The notes under the pieces: generated by a model
What the model was told of the DNA's origin: nothing
The model's database searches: none
The model's input: the letters and a program-made list of their open reading frames with translations, nothing else
Shown here: piece by piece, positions 18,201 through 26,465 of the stretch
Layout: every line of letters starts with the position of its first letter
How positions within the stretch are numbered: the first letter of the stretch is position 1
Made by a program: the position numbers and the translations under genes
Assembly: GCF_026107645.2 (NCBI RefSeq)
Contig: NZ_JAPCHV010000020.1
Span: 1-64,000 of the forward strand
DNA length: 64,000 bases
Origin: Flavobacterium sp. MFBS3-15
Lineage (GTDB): Bacteria; Bacteroidota; Bacteroidia; Flavobacteriales; Flavobacteriaceae
Reading direction: 5' to 3'

Positions 18201-18468
18201 GCGCAATGTTGTGCGCCGTCGAAGTTGCCGTAAACTGGTACCAGACATCACCGCCGTTCAACGTACTGCAGGTATTGGGCTGCGAAGAAACCGTAGCTGT
18301 GGAAAGCGATACTGCAGTGGTTGCAGTACACACCTGTGCTGTATTCACAGTGAGCCATGAGGCCGTAGCGCATTCGTCATTTACAGGAGGAAGCGCCAAA
18401 CCCGCAGAAGCGTGTGCGATGGCAAAACTAAAGAGCAATGAAAAATACAGAAAGGTAATTTTTTTCAT
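12256..18468 (-). CDS. Giant SprB-repeat adhesin with type B T9SS sorting domain
   Basis: A 2070-residue surface protein. A signal peptide (about 1-25) is followed by an N-terminal region starting VNDECATA (domain seen in many Bacteroidota surface proteins), a jelly-roll-like segment, an Ig-like segment, and 15 repeats of about 78 residues (about 587-1754). Each repeat has a QPxC start, a SPxGxGYTYSIDG core and a second Cys in NASGCxS. They match the SprB repeat. A Big_2-like domain (about 1752-1828) follows. The C-terminus (about 1983-2070, from FFSPNGDGEHDTW to FSLIR) is the gliding-motility-associated/CHU_C type B sorting domain. It is probably secreted by T9SS and moved or displayed on the cell surface as an adhesin. 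No SprB partner genes (sprCDF) lie beside it. Confidence 0.93.
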   Translation of the reverse strand: MKKITFLYFSLLFSFAIAHASAGLALPPVNDECATASWLTVNTAQVCTATTAVSLSTATVSSQPNTCSTLNGGDVWYQFTATSTAHNIALSGFNLNTAQPAIMGLYSGDCASLTPLYCSVNNVIMATGLTAGTVYKLRLFYNLASPNNNLGFTVCVTTPPAPSSANQTNCLVTTINYSFESPPPPAPTTFPVFANHNAVQGWRTTASDQMMEFWVVPNYENVPSYDGVQFIELNANLVSGVYQDYATPQPTVFSYGFAHRGRQGTDTCQLLAGPPGGPYTPVHTATTGNTAWVYYTGNYTVPSGQTTTRFIFQSVSSVGGASVGNYLDAISFTANNGILSSNPYNMNCGTGTANVSAAGTGTWSAHADNPTATVIGSPTGNTTTITGFGQQGAYYYDWTTAYCTSTLRINYAGADPAPPEVATVTYCQGQTAVPLTAIALPGHTLNWYPDDGAGGAPVPTTTDTGTVTYYVSQTSASGCESVVGAIDVNVVNSATPPVTTFTLPATVCNDDGNVSPVLAGGFTTGGQFSGGSGLVINTTTGEIDIAASTPGNYTVTYEIEEDLSICLVGGSSSAPIVINDTPDVPVVTVTQPTCTVQSGTITVDSPLGAAFTYSLNNINYQSGTSFSGLSGGTYTVYVKGAGDCISQLNDIQVDDAPIAPTSTLVTFTQPDCSSSTGSITVNSPVGTGYGYSLYPSTTYQAAPIFTGLAADADYVVTIQSPSGCILYSGPIHINAAPEVPAVPIVTVTQPECTAPSGTIVVDSPLGANLTYSIDGTNYQAGAQFTGLTGGNYSVYVKADGVCVSQQDNIIINTVPVLPAVATYTVTQPNCASATGSISISTPVGTGYMYSVDGSYFQAGTSFTGLPADADYVVTVQNASGCISQTAPIHLNAAPEVPAVPTVSVTQPECLAPSGTIVVDSPLGPALTYSIDGTNYQPGTQFTVTTGGTYTVYVKAAGVCISQLGNVVVNPVPVIPPVATYTVTQPSCSSATGTITVTTPVGTGYSYSLDGTTFQPSAAFTNLPAAPSYAITVQNASGCLSTTGPITLNAAPEMPAVASVTTAQPSCSSPLGSITVDFPANPGYTYSINGTTYQPGMQFSNVNPGTYTVYVKSGTGCVSTLSNVVINASPLTPPVATVNVIQPTCTSATGTITVSSPTGTGFTYSIDGTNFQAGTSFTNLAGGATYTITTKNAAGCVSTTSAITINPQPAIPAVPDVTVVQPVCDTPVGSIGINSPVGTGYTYSINGISYQASTMFSNLVPADYTVYVKNASGCVSQLYPVTVSAAALPPPVATLEDDHPDCTSATGTLTVLAPLGPQYEYSIDGLNFQSGTVFSGLTGGFAYSVTVRNPLGCTSITVPVAMSTAPVVPTAPLVTVVQPNCGTPGTITVTSPVGAGFMYSLNGTTFQTNPVFTNPPAGNYTVTVKSAGGCTATSGPYAIQPGLAGPGTPLLSVTQTTCTSATGGILIVAPIGNGITYSIDGVTYDTEKNFPNLASGNYTIYVKAANGCIVSVPVTINPQPVTPVPAIALITPANCTTAANIVITSPLGAGYTYSIDGVNFQAATTFFAVPSGTYTITVKTAFGCTSVSTPYTVNPAPVVPALASVTVTQPFCSVGTGTVTVDYPTGPGYTYSIGGAFQAGTSFANVAPGSYVLTVQNADGCTSNKSITINPPQALPAIADLTVADPGCGETKGTVTINSPTGQGLSYSINGVSFQTGTYFANLLPGTYQITVKNASGCTSITPPIVINNPPAAVDPGTITGGTEVCEGETLQLANTVTGGTWASSSTTVATISATGEITALAPGVTMISYTVPAAPGLCENTASMLFTVNGLPELDIADDYLCQDLTTGEYGAILLNTGLSAGYTFEWKKDNIVQANVLGSIVIAEPGVYSVTATNTATGCVGQATATIGVSSAPVIMAEAGPAFSNNQTISISTTGGLGNYEYSLDGGPWQSEPYFHNIAQGVYTVAIRDVNGCGNGQTIVSALNYPHFFSPNGDGEHDTWNITGLNNYTTEISIFDRYGKVIAIVKPGYEGWDGTFNGAPLPATDYWFVVKYRTNGLDREFKAHFSLIR
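13210..16712 (-). repeat. Fifteen tandem SprB-like coding repeats
   Basis: About 15 repeats of roughly 234 bases encode the SprB-like units. In the first part of the array two repeat types alternate: one with the VYVKAxGVCISQ ending and one with the ADADYVVTVQNASGC ending, giving a higher-order period of about 470 bases. Later repeats (9-15) are more diverged. This pattern points to expansion by duplication of two-repeat units. Confidence 0.85.
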
Positions 18469-18588
18469 AAGCAGTTTTTTAGAACTTTAAAAATATGTTA
18501 ATTTTTCTTAAGAAAAAAACCTGTTTTTGTTACTTTTCTGCGAATAAAACAGCGAAAATACCTCTATTAAAATAGTATAACAAATAAA

Positions 18589-18619
18589 AAATCCCCTGCC
18601 GCAATGCGGCAGGGGATTT
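18589..18619 (-). terminator. Terminator of the 1957-aa adhesin gene
   Basis: A perfect 14-bp GC-rich stem with a 3-nt loop, followed by T residues on the minus strand, 28 bases past the stop codon. Confidence 0.88.
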
Positions 18620-18646
18620 CTGTAAATACATTTTGGGGGTATGCGC

Positions 18647-20165
18647 TTAGAATATTATTTTCTTGCTCACCTCGCCTTTTTGTGTGGCGATGGTAACAAT
18701 AAGCACCTGCTTTTCTGCCTGAAGGCCGCTGATCACTGTTTCGGTAGCGTTGATGTTATCGCCGCTGTACAGCATCCTGCCCCTTGTGTCGTATACCTTA
18801 ACCGAAGTCATGTCGGTAACGCCGGTACTGATATTGATGTTTCCGCCGTCTTTATACACCATTACGCTGGCAGTGCTCCACGCAGGGTTGCCGGTGCCTA
18901 GCGGCTGGGCATATATTACGTCGAACCTTCCGTTGATGGTTCCTGCCTCAGAAGTGAACTCATAGGCACCTCCCTTTAGGTCGTGCGTTGTTCCCAGCAA
19001 ATTGTCCCTTAGGAAGATGTCCTGCCCCTGGGCAAACACACCGTCAAACTGGTCAAGTGTTATGGTATAGGTACCGGCAGCAGTAGCTTCATAGCTCATC
19101 GGAACCTCATCGGTATCTTCAAACGATGCCCTTGCCTGGATACCCAACTTGTTATCTTCAACTACAGAGTACAGCGTTACCGGGCCATCGGTCATTGCCT
19201 TACCGTCCCAACCGTAGTCAAGGCCTGTGGTGGTATTAGCCGTGTAGGCAATCATTGCCGGGCTGGACTCGCCAAGGGTATTTTTAAGGCTCAGCCAAAG
19301 GCGTGACGATGTTACCGTTTCATCCTGTGCCGTCCTGAACTGGAAGTCGTGGTTTTTGCCAAAACGCATCTCGTTGTCAAAAACAACACTGCCTGATTGC
19401 GCCTGTACGATGAAGCCTTGGCCTGTGTTTAGCACCCACTGGCCATTCTCAGCCACAGTAGCATATTCGCCATCGCTTGTATCGCCATTGTTGTTATCAT
19501 TAGGTACGTTCAACCCGGCCATGGTGAGCTGTACATAACTTGATGTACCAGTTTCGTTCTTCTTCCTCCACAGGAAGATAGGCGAACCATTTACAAGATT
19601 GCCGCTGTTGCGTGCGAAGAACTCAGACACCTTGATTGGTGACGGATAAGGGTTACCCACAGCATTAAAGCCACTGTATGTTCCCGGGTTCCTTGGGGTT
19701 ACGGCTACGTTTACATCGCCATTGAATGGTGTACCTACATAGGAACCTTCCCAGCGTTCCGCTGTCGAGGTTTCATCCACATAGGCAGGGTGGTTGTTGG
19801 CCACACGGATAAGGTAGCTTTCACCTTCTGCAAACGTAATTGTACCCTGGCTTGTCATTGAATTATTGTAGGCATCGGTCAGCGGGTTGTACTTGTAGAA
19901 ACGGTTCGTGAGCGTTTTCGGTGAGAAGCCTATCAGCGTTTCACCTGCAACAGGCGATGACCAAAGGGCATAATCAAGCCTGAACATCGGCGCCGATTTC
20001 CTGTCAACCTTAATGAAGCCGGAATTGTTGGTATCATCTACCTGGATAAGGCCGGCATTGTTCTCTACCACGATCTTAGGGCCAACGATTACCGTTTCGC
20101 CCACCGGAGCACCGTAGGTTGCCTGTTCACCCTGAGCTACCACATGGGTAGTGTTGTTGATGGTT
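18647..20165 (-). repeat. Copy 1 of the shared C-terminal module
   Basis: This segment encodes about 506 residues matching those of the genes at 24944 and 28143. Shared landmarks in order are LDYALWSSPVAGETL, FNAVGNPYPSPIKV, FLWRKKNETGTSSY, SRLWLSLKN, FDGVFAQGQDIFL and the C-terminal KKIIF. Several stretches are also similar at the DNA level, for example the sequences around 18773 and 28265. Confidence 0.88.
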
Positions 20166-23100
20166 ATCTGCTTCGTGATGGTAACGTTGTCACCTTCCTC
20201 AATGGTCAGCGTACCGTTTAGCACTTCAAGCTCCAGCGCTGTAATTTCGCCATCGGTGCCTGTATTATAATCATAGTTGATAGTCGCTTTATCAATCACT
20301 GTCGGCGCAACACCTGCAGACCATCCTGTAGACGTCCAGATGTTTTCGCGGCCGGTTTTAACCGGTTCAGTACCCGAATTCGCAGATGTAGAATTTACAC
20401 CTACAGCCCTAACCCTATAGTAATACTGTGTATTTTGTGTAAGGCCGGCAACGGGTGCCGATGTGCCATTTATTTCAAGATCTTCATAGTTGGTTACAAA
20501 GTCAGGGACATACCCATGTGTACCCAAGTGAGACACATCATCCATATCATATTGCTCCCATTCTGTAGCCAGGGTAGGAAATCCAGAAACAGGACTAACG
20601 GTAACTCCCGAGGTTACAGTTGGTTTCCTAACCAAAGTTTTATTTTCCGTGGTAAAGCTTCCACTAGTCCAAGAGCTTCCCGGATCACTGCCAATGCTTC
20701 CAAAAATATCGACAAATGAACCGGTACTGATTTTATATAAAGCGATTGCGTCATCACCCCCGAAGCTTGTAGCGGCAATAAAAGTTGATGGACCAGAATA
20801 GATAGTTCCTGAATTACTGTATACCGCAACATCACCACTAGCAAGAGTACCACTCAATTGTATTGATTGGGTTACAGAAGTTGAGCCGTTAGCGTAAAGT
20901 CTTACTTGGTAATTGCTAAGGTTTATTGCTGATCCTGTACCGTTATAAATCTCTATATATTTATTACTAGACGAACCTTCAACATATTCTGATATAATTA
21001 AGTCTGTTGTTGTTGTCAAAAGGCCAAAAGTCGGCGATGTACTTACATCTAATCTGTAGCTTTCCGCGCCTTCAACTGATGACCAGTTTGCTTCGAAACT
21101 CACTGTGCTCACTTCAGACGCTGCGGTTACTTCGGGCGCAGGCATTGAAAGCGTAGTAAAGCTCAACTCCTCGCCATAAGCTGTACCATTGCCATTTATA
21201 GCAAAAGCACGCACGTAGTAAGTACTATTATCCTGCAAGTCCGTGATTACACCGCTGAAAGATCCCGTTCCCGAACCGATATTTTCACGCGTTACACCTG
21301 CTCCGTCGATAGCAGGATTAGCCGTAAGGCTGTATACCACACCTCTTGAAGTAATGGCGGATCCACCATCTGACGTAACATTACCACCTAATGTAGCAGT
21401 TGTAGCGGTCTGATCTGAAATTACTGATGTTGTAACTGTAGGGTAAATATTATTGGTTATCGTAATTGTATAATCTTCCGTTTCACCATATCCGTAATTT
21501 GAACACGGGTCAAGCGTCAGAAGGTTGCCATTTCCATTATCAGCTTCTCTCACACGTACCCTATGCTCACCTAAGGTCGCGTCGGCAGGTACCTGAATCG
21601 ACAACACAAGTGTTTCGTTGGCGCCAACTAATGATGTATTCCTGAATCGTTCCGATGTGCTGAATGTCCCATCATTGTTAAAATCAATCCATACAGCAAT
21701 GTTACCAGAAAAGTCTCCATTTTTAATTTGGGCTTCATAAGTAAGCCCCCTGAAAAGCGTTGTAGTGAACGAAGTGACAGGATAGTTTACATAAGCCTCA
21801 GGATTGCCATTACAGCCGGAGTCGATATTATTTATTCCATTCAACACAAATGATTCTATACCATCACCAGAATTGCAATCGTTAGTATACGTTGGAGAGC
21901 AATAAACCAGTACCGGCACCCCTGTAACACCCGTTCCCGAGCTCCAAAGGCTTCCCTTACGGGTAAACACTGTAAAATGGTAGGTAGACCCATTGGTAAG
22001 GCCGGTAACCGTTGTTGTGGCAGCCGAACCTTTGTACACTACATATTCGCCTGTAGCAATAGCTGTACCCGACCCAAAAGCTGGGTTTACCGTATAGGCT
22101 GTACCGTCACCCGAAGGCGTTGCCGTTACAGCACTGCCCAGTTTTGCCACAACAAGCACCTCGTCAAAACACGAACTGTTGGTCCAGTTCAGCTGAAGCT
22201 GCGCACTTGCCGGTAGCGTAACCGAAAGCGATGCAACGTTTACAGGCGTTACACACTGTGTAGTAAACGTACCCTGCGAAGAATATACCGTACCACCGTT
22301 ATTGGTAGCAAATGCTTTATAAAAATATTGTGTTGACGGCGTTAATGAGCCAACGTTTACCGTAAAGGTACCTGTTCCAAATGAGCCGCTTTCAGAAACC
22401 TGCGTACCCGAACCGTTAGTAAAGTTATTGGTAAGACTGTACTCGATACCGCGCACGGTAGCGTTAGAACAGCCTATTGAGGTGATGTTGCCGCCCAGTA
22501 CTGCTGTAGTTGCCATAACCGAAGTGCTGGTTGGCGTTGTTACCGTAGGCGCTGTATTTACTGCCGTACCCGTAACCGACTTGTTCAGGTTGGTATTTAC
22601 TCCTACGCCCGAAATAACGATGGTTCCGTTATAATTGTCTGTCGTATTGAGTGGCGAAAACTTCACATATACGGTCTGGTTAACGCTACCGCCTGCGTGG
22701 CTGATGTTTAGTGTAGGGTTATATGAACCGCCCTGCGTAGCCGAATACGTATATCCTGTTACCGCTGCCAGGCTGATGTTGCCCGCTTTCGCATTACCCG
22801 TTATAGTAAAACCAACGCCTGTAGCAGTGGTGGTATTGATACACTGGCTGCCCAGTGCCACGGCATTGGCCGACGTAAGCGTCTCAACCACTGCCGTAAT
22901 GGTAAGGTTGCCCGACACTAGCGGCTCGCTGGCCGTGATGTGCGACGATGGAATGGTAACGTTGATGGATGCATTGGTATCAAAATCACTATTGTCATAC
23001 GCCAGGGTTACCGTAGCGTGGGTATCGTCGACCCTTGTAACGCTTGCTATAGATACGCCTGCCGGCGCACCGCCCAGTATAAACCCTTCACCGTTAAATG

Positions 23101-24520
23101 TTGGTTCTTCTATAAACAGTTCGCCTGCAAGGTTAATGGTAAAGGTATTGCTTGTCGTCAATGTGTCCTCATTTAGCGTACCGCTAAGGTTAGCCTGCGG
23201 GTTTTCGGTCAGAAAAGTGGTTGCTGCGCCATAAGCATAGCTGGTACCGTCATATACGTAAGCCGCATAGGTGTAATCGGTACCCGGCGTAAGGCTGCTG
23301 ATTCCGGTTGAATAAGCTCCGGTAGTGATAGACGAACCGCCTACTTGTACCTTAGTGACACCTGTACCACCCACCTGCGGGTTAGCATTTGTAGCAGTAA
23401 CCGAATATACAAATCCTTTTTCGATACTGTTGGCCGGGCATACCGCCGCGGTAACCGAGCCGTTAAGTGTAGCCGTTACAGCACCTGCCGTAAACAAGCC
23501 GGTTGTAGCTGCCTGGGCTACCGAAGCCGTAAGCACAATATCAGAACCATTGTTTGTGGAACTTACCACAGGTGTTGGGCTTGTATAAACAATACGTACC
23601 CTGTAGTTACCGGCAGTCAGGCCGGAAGGCAGTGTTGCAGTAACCGAAGTACCTGTAGACGATACCGTAGCCAGCATATTACTTGTAGCATCGGCAAAAG
23701 TACCGCCTGCTGCCGAACGCTGTACCGCAAAAGAACCGCCGCTGAATGTACCCGTGCTTGTGTACGGTACTGTTATGTCATTCGAAGTGTTGGCACAGAA
23801 AGAGCCAAAGCTCGTTGTTGTGGTAGATAAAGTCGGACCAGAAAGTGTACCGGTTACTTGAACATCATCAATACACCAAACTTCATTACTCGAATCATTC
23901 TTTACATTCAATCTAAGACCTAGACTAGTTGTACCATCAGGTACTGTAATAGTCAAAGTAGAATAAATAGTGCCACTATTTGTTGCTCCTCCATTTGTAT
24001 TTCCAGTCCCTGATACAATAGTATTTGTTCCTACTGCTCCTGTTACCCCAGAATTACTATACCCCCACCTTGCATTATTATCACCCTTTACTACAATAGT
24101 TGCATTTGACTCAGTATCACTTAGAAAGTTATTTGAATTAAGTTTAACAAATGCTCTGACATAATCACTCGCTTCTGCTCCATTTCCTGTAGTTGTTGAA
24201 ATACTAGAAATCCTTACAATAACTTTCACATCTGAATAACCTGAAACAGAAACGTTGTCAAAAGTAATTTCACTGGTCTGACCTGCCACCTGAAATGACC
24301 TCGATCCGGACCTAACCCTTTGGTTAGTTGGAGTACCGGAGTTAGTACTAGAAGCACTTCCGGTTGTAAAGTTATATGCCCAAACAGGAGACACAGGAGA
24401 TGTTTCAAAGCCTTGTTGGGCTATAATATCCTGCCCCCAGGAGCTCGCTCCCGTGACCATTGCTGCAATCAGCAGCACTTTCGCTAAATGTAATCGTAAT
24501 AATTTTCGCATAAATAGCAA
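18647..24520 (-). CDS. Giant mosaic surface protein with type C-like T9SS sorting module
   Basis: A 1957-residue exported protein. A signal peptide (about 1-31; an inner ATG at 24511 is equally possible) precedes an N-terminal jelly-roll-like domain (about 32-230) and then Fn3-like and Ig-like segments (two clear Fn3-like at about 653-757 and 1024-1125). There is also a GEVED domain (about 872-1023, ending GYGETEDYTI) and a lamin-tail domain (about 1170-1347, starting LIISEYVEGSSSNKYIEIYN). The last 500 or so residues are a module shared with the next two genes, ending with the KVYDTRGRMLYS and KGEVSKKIIF motifs of type C-like sorting domains. Lamin-tail and GEVED domains are common in secreted Flavobacterium proteins; binding partners are unknown. 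No enzymatic domain is seen, so adhesion is the most likely role. Confidence 0.9.
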   Translation of the reverse strand: MLFMRKLLRLHLAKVLLIAAMVTGASSWGQDIIAQQGFETSPVSPVWAYNFTTGSASSTNSGTPTNQRVRSGSRSFQVAGQTSEITFDNVSVSGYSDVKVIVRISSISTTTGNGAEASDYVRAFVKLNSNNFLSDTESNATIVVKGDNNARWGYSNSGVTGAVGTNTIVSGTGNTNGGATNSGTIYSTLTITVPDGTTSLGLRLNVKNDSSNEVWCIDDVQVTGTLSGPTLSTTTTSFGSFCANTSNDITVPYTSTGTFSGGSFAVQRSAAGGTFADATSNMLATVSSTGTSVTATLPSGLTAGNYRVRIVYTSPTPVVSSTNNGSDIVLTASVAQAATTGLFTAGAVTATLNGSVTAAVCPANSIEKGFVYSVTATNANPQVGGTGVTKVQVGGSSITTGAYSTGISSLTPGTDYTYAAYVYDGTSYAYGAATTFLTENPQANLSGTLNEDTLTTSNTFTINLAGELFIEEPTFNGEGFILGGAPAGVSIASVTRVDDTHATVTLAYDNSDFDTNASINVTIPSSHITASEPLVSGNLTITAVVETLTSANAVALGSQCINTTTATGVGFTITGNAKAGNISLAAVTGYTYSATQGGSYNPTLNISHAGGSVNQTVYVKFSPLNTTDNYNGTIVISGVGVNTNLNKSVTGTAVNTAPTVTTPTSTSVMATTAVLGGNITSIGCSNATVRGIEYSLTNNFTNGSGTQVSESGSFGTGTFTVNVGSLTPSTQYFYKAFATNNGGTVYSSQGTFTTQCVTPVNVASLSVTLPASAQLQLNWTNSSCFDEVLVVAKLGSAVTATPSGDGTAYTVNPAFGSGTAIATGEYVVYKGSAATTTVTGLTNGSTYHFTVFTRKGSLWSSGTGVTGVPVLVYCSPTYTNDCNSGDGIESFVLNGINNIDSGCNGNPEAYVNYPVTSFTTTLFRGLTYEAQIKNGDFSGNIAVWIDFNNDGTFSTSERFRNTSLVGANETLVLSIQVPADATLGEHRVRVREADNGNGNLLTLDPCSNYGYGETEDYTITITNNIYPTVTTSVISDQTATTATLGGNVTSDGGSAITSRGVVYSLTANPAIDGAGVTRENIGSGTGSFSGVITDLQDNSTYYVRAFAINGNGTAYGEELSFTTLSMPAPEVTAASEVSTVSFEANWSSVEGAESYRLDVSTSPTFGLLTTTTDLIISEYVEGSSSNKYIEIYNGTGSAINLSNYQVRLYANGSTSVTQSIQLSGTLASGDVAVYSNSGTIYSGPSTFIAATSFGGDDAIALYKISTGSFVDIFGSIGSDPGSSWTSGSFTTENKTLVRKPTVTSGVTVSPVSGFPTLATEWEQYDMDDVSHLGTHGYVPDFVTNYEDLEINGTSAPVAGLTQNTQYYYRVRAVGVNSTSANSGTEPVKTGRENIWTSTGWSAGVAPTVIDKATINYDYNTGTDGEITALELEVLNGTLTIEEGDNVTITKQITINNTTHVVAQGEQATYGAPVGETVIVGPKIVVENNAGLIQVDDTNNSGFIKVDRKSAPMFRLDYALWSSPVAGETLIGFSPKTLTNRFYKYNPLTDAYNNSMTSQGTITFAEGESYLIRVANNHPAYVDETSTAERWEGSYVGTPFNGDVNVAVTPRNPGTYSGFNAVGNPYPSPIKVSEFFARNSGNLVNGSPIFLWRKKNETGTSSYVQLTMAGLNVPNDNNNGDTSDGEYATVAENGQWVLNTGQGFIVQAQSGSVVFDNEMRFGKNHDFQFRTAQDETVTSSRLWLSLKNTLGESSPAMIAYTANTTTGLDYGWDGKAMTDGPVTLYSVVEDNKLGIQARASFEDTDEVPMSYEATAAGTYTITLDQFDGVFAQGQDIFLRDNLLGTTHDLKGGAYEFTSEAGTINGRFDVIYAQPLGTGNPAWSTASVMVYKDGGNINISTGVTDMTSVKVYDTRGRMLYSGDNINATETVISGLQAEKQVLIVTIATQKGEVSKKIIF

Positions 24521-24566
24521 TTTGTTAGTTTTCTTATTTAAGTATTTAGTAGATGTTAAGAAACGG

Positions 24567-24601
24567 CAAATTTATATCTTTTTTACGATTAACGACACAA
24601 A
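24567..24601 (-). promoter_or_regulatory. Promoter of the 1957-aa adhesin gene
   Basis: On the minus strand TTTG is followed after 23 bases by TAAATTTG. The -7 element ends about 47 bases before the first ATG. The design matches that of the promoter at 27879. Confidence 0.6.
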
Positions 24602-24746
24602 ACAACGATGAAATGCACATGAATTAATTTTTTACTAACCTTATACCCAGTAATATCGGGGAATTTCCGACATTATCACGCCTTTTGTTATCAAAATGTT
24701 AAATCTATATTATGAATAATTTTTTGCATGCCTCCCAAAAAGAAAA

Positions 24747-24771
24747 ACCCCCTTCGTTTTCACGAAAGGGG
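24747..24771 (-). terminator. Orphan hairpin terminator
   Basis: A CCCC(C)TTCG/CGAAAGGGG stem with a T-rich tail on the minus strand. It is the second terminator after the 971-aa gene, 118 bases beyond the first, and has no gene of its own. Confidence 0.6.
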
Positions 24772-24888
24772 AAGCCATTAAACCACACCTTACCTTAATT
24801 TAAATGGCTTTTTGCTTTGGGGACATAAACCATGCGCTATACCACTACATACGAAACCAACGCTGCCCTGGTTTTGGATGATGAAAAA

Positions 24889-24920
24889 AAATTCCCTTAT
24901 CGCACCGGATAAGGGAATTT
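24889..24920 (-). terminator. Terminator of the 971-aa adhesin gene
   Basis: A perfect 13-bp stem with a 6-nt loop, followed on the minus strand by a run of eight T residues, 24 bases past the stop codon. Confidence 0.88.
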
Positions 24921-24943
24921 AAGATGGGGCATTTTATATTTTC

Positions 24944-26465
24944 TTAATATAAGGCCTTTTTGGATATTTTGCCATCCGGCAGCGTTACCTGCACAATCAG
25001 TGCCTGCTGCTGTGGCCGCAGGCCGGCCATGGCCAGTTCCCTGCCCCCTATGCCGTTTTGGCTGAAGAGCATCCTCCCTGTGAGGTCATAGACCGTTACC
25101 GCCTGCATGTCGGCATTCGCGGAGCGTACGGTAAGCACATTCCCCTCGTTATATACCATGACAGCGTTATTTTCGTCCATCACATCCTGTGTACCCAGCG
25201 CCTGTGCATATACCACTTCAAACCTGCCTTCGGCGGTTCCGGCTTCGGCGGTAAAGGCATACCCGCCCTGCTTCAGGTCGTGGGTTACGCCCAGCAGGTT
25301 ATCCTTCAGGTAAATGTCCTGCCCCTGTGCAAATACACCATCAAAATGATCCAGCTCAAGGGTATAGCTGCCCGCCGTTTCGGCCATATAGCCCAGCGGC
25401 ACGATGTCGCCGGCATAAAATGCGGCCCTTGCCTGTATGCCCAGCTTTGTGTCGCCGGCCAGTGAGTATATGGCTATGGAGCCATCGGTCATCGCCCTTC
25501 CGTCCCAGGCATAGTCTATCCCGTTGGTAGTATTGGGGGCATAGGCGATCATCGACTGGCTAAAGTCCCCTGCCGCATTCTTCATGTTGATCCACAGGCG
25601 CGACATGGTGGTTTCGCCATCCTGCGCCTCCCTGAAATGGTAGTTGTGGTTTTTTGCCACGCGCATTTCGTTGTCAAACGCAATGGTGCCAGTAGCGGCC
25701 TGCACTATAAAACCCTGCCCCGGATTGATGACCCAGTCCTGGTTATTGGCTACGTTGGCAAACTCATCGTCGCTGGTATCGCCCCAGGTGTTGCCGCTCT
25801 GCACGATAAGCCCGGTCATCGTCAGCGATACATAGCTCGACGTTCCGGCACCGTTCTTCTTTCTCCAAAAGAACAGCGGCGAATCGTCCACCAGGTTGCC
25901 TTCGTTGCGGGCAAAGAACTCCGACACCTTTATCGCAGAGGGGTACGGGTTACCCACCGCATTGAAGCCGCGGACGCCTGTACCGGTATTGCGGGGTACA
26001 ACGGCAACATTCACGTCGCCGTTATTAGGCACACCTGTATAAGAACCCTCCCATACGACAGGTTCTGTGGGGTTGTCCTCGTATGAAGGGTGCAGGTTCG
26101 ACACGCGTATCAGGTAGCTTTTGCCTTCATCAAATGCTACGGTTCCCCCGTTGGCCATAGACGCACTGTAGGCATCGGTAAGGGGGTTGTACTGGTAAAA
26201 GCGGTTGGGCAGTGTTTCGGGCGAAAAGCCTATAAGCGTCTCCCCTGCCACCGGCGACGACCACAGGGCATAGTCCAGCCTCCACATGGGGGCGCTCTCC
26301 CTGAATACGTTTACCAGGCCGGTATTGGCCACATCATTGGCCTGAATGAGGTTGGCATTGTTCTCTATTGTCAGTTTGGCACCTACTATCACTTCGTCGC
26401 CCGGTTCGCCTCCGTACAATTCCTCTTCGCCCGCAGCAATGGTATGCTGGAAGTTATCGACCGAC
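24944..26465 (-). repeat. Copy 2 of the shared C-terminal module
   Basis: This segment encodes about 507 residues closely matching copy 1 (shared runs such as LDYALWSSPVAGETLIGFSP and KVSEFFARN) and more distantly copy 3. Confidence 0.88.

Larger units (their letters stand above)
24521..24943. other. 423-bp gap between two adhesin genes
   Basis: The gap holds the promoter of the 1957-aa gene (24567-24601), two minus-strand hairpin terminators (24747-24771 and 24889-24920) and about 115 bases between them. The part around 24741-24835 resembles, in order of motifs, the 3' untranslated region of the 4777-aa gene (CCCC-A, AGCC, TGGTTT, GGC, hairpin, T-run). It may be the leftover 3' end of a lost adhesin gene. 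A 26-codon plus-strand frame at 24832 is not convincing. Confidence 0.6.

Noticed and set aside
24832-24912. 26-codon plus-strand frame between two adhesin genes
   Set aside because: It reads through the terminator stem of the 971-aa gene, has no known motif and no promoter.
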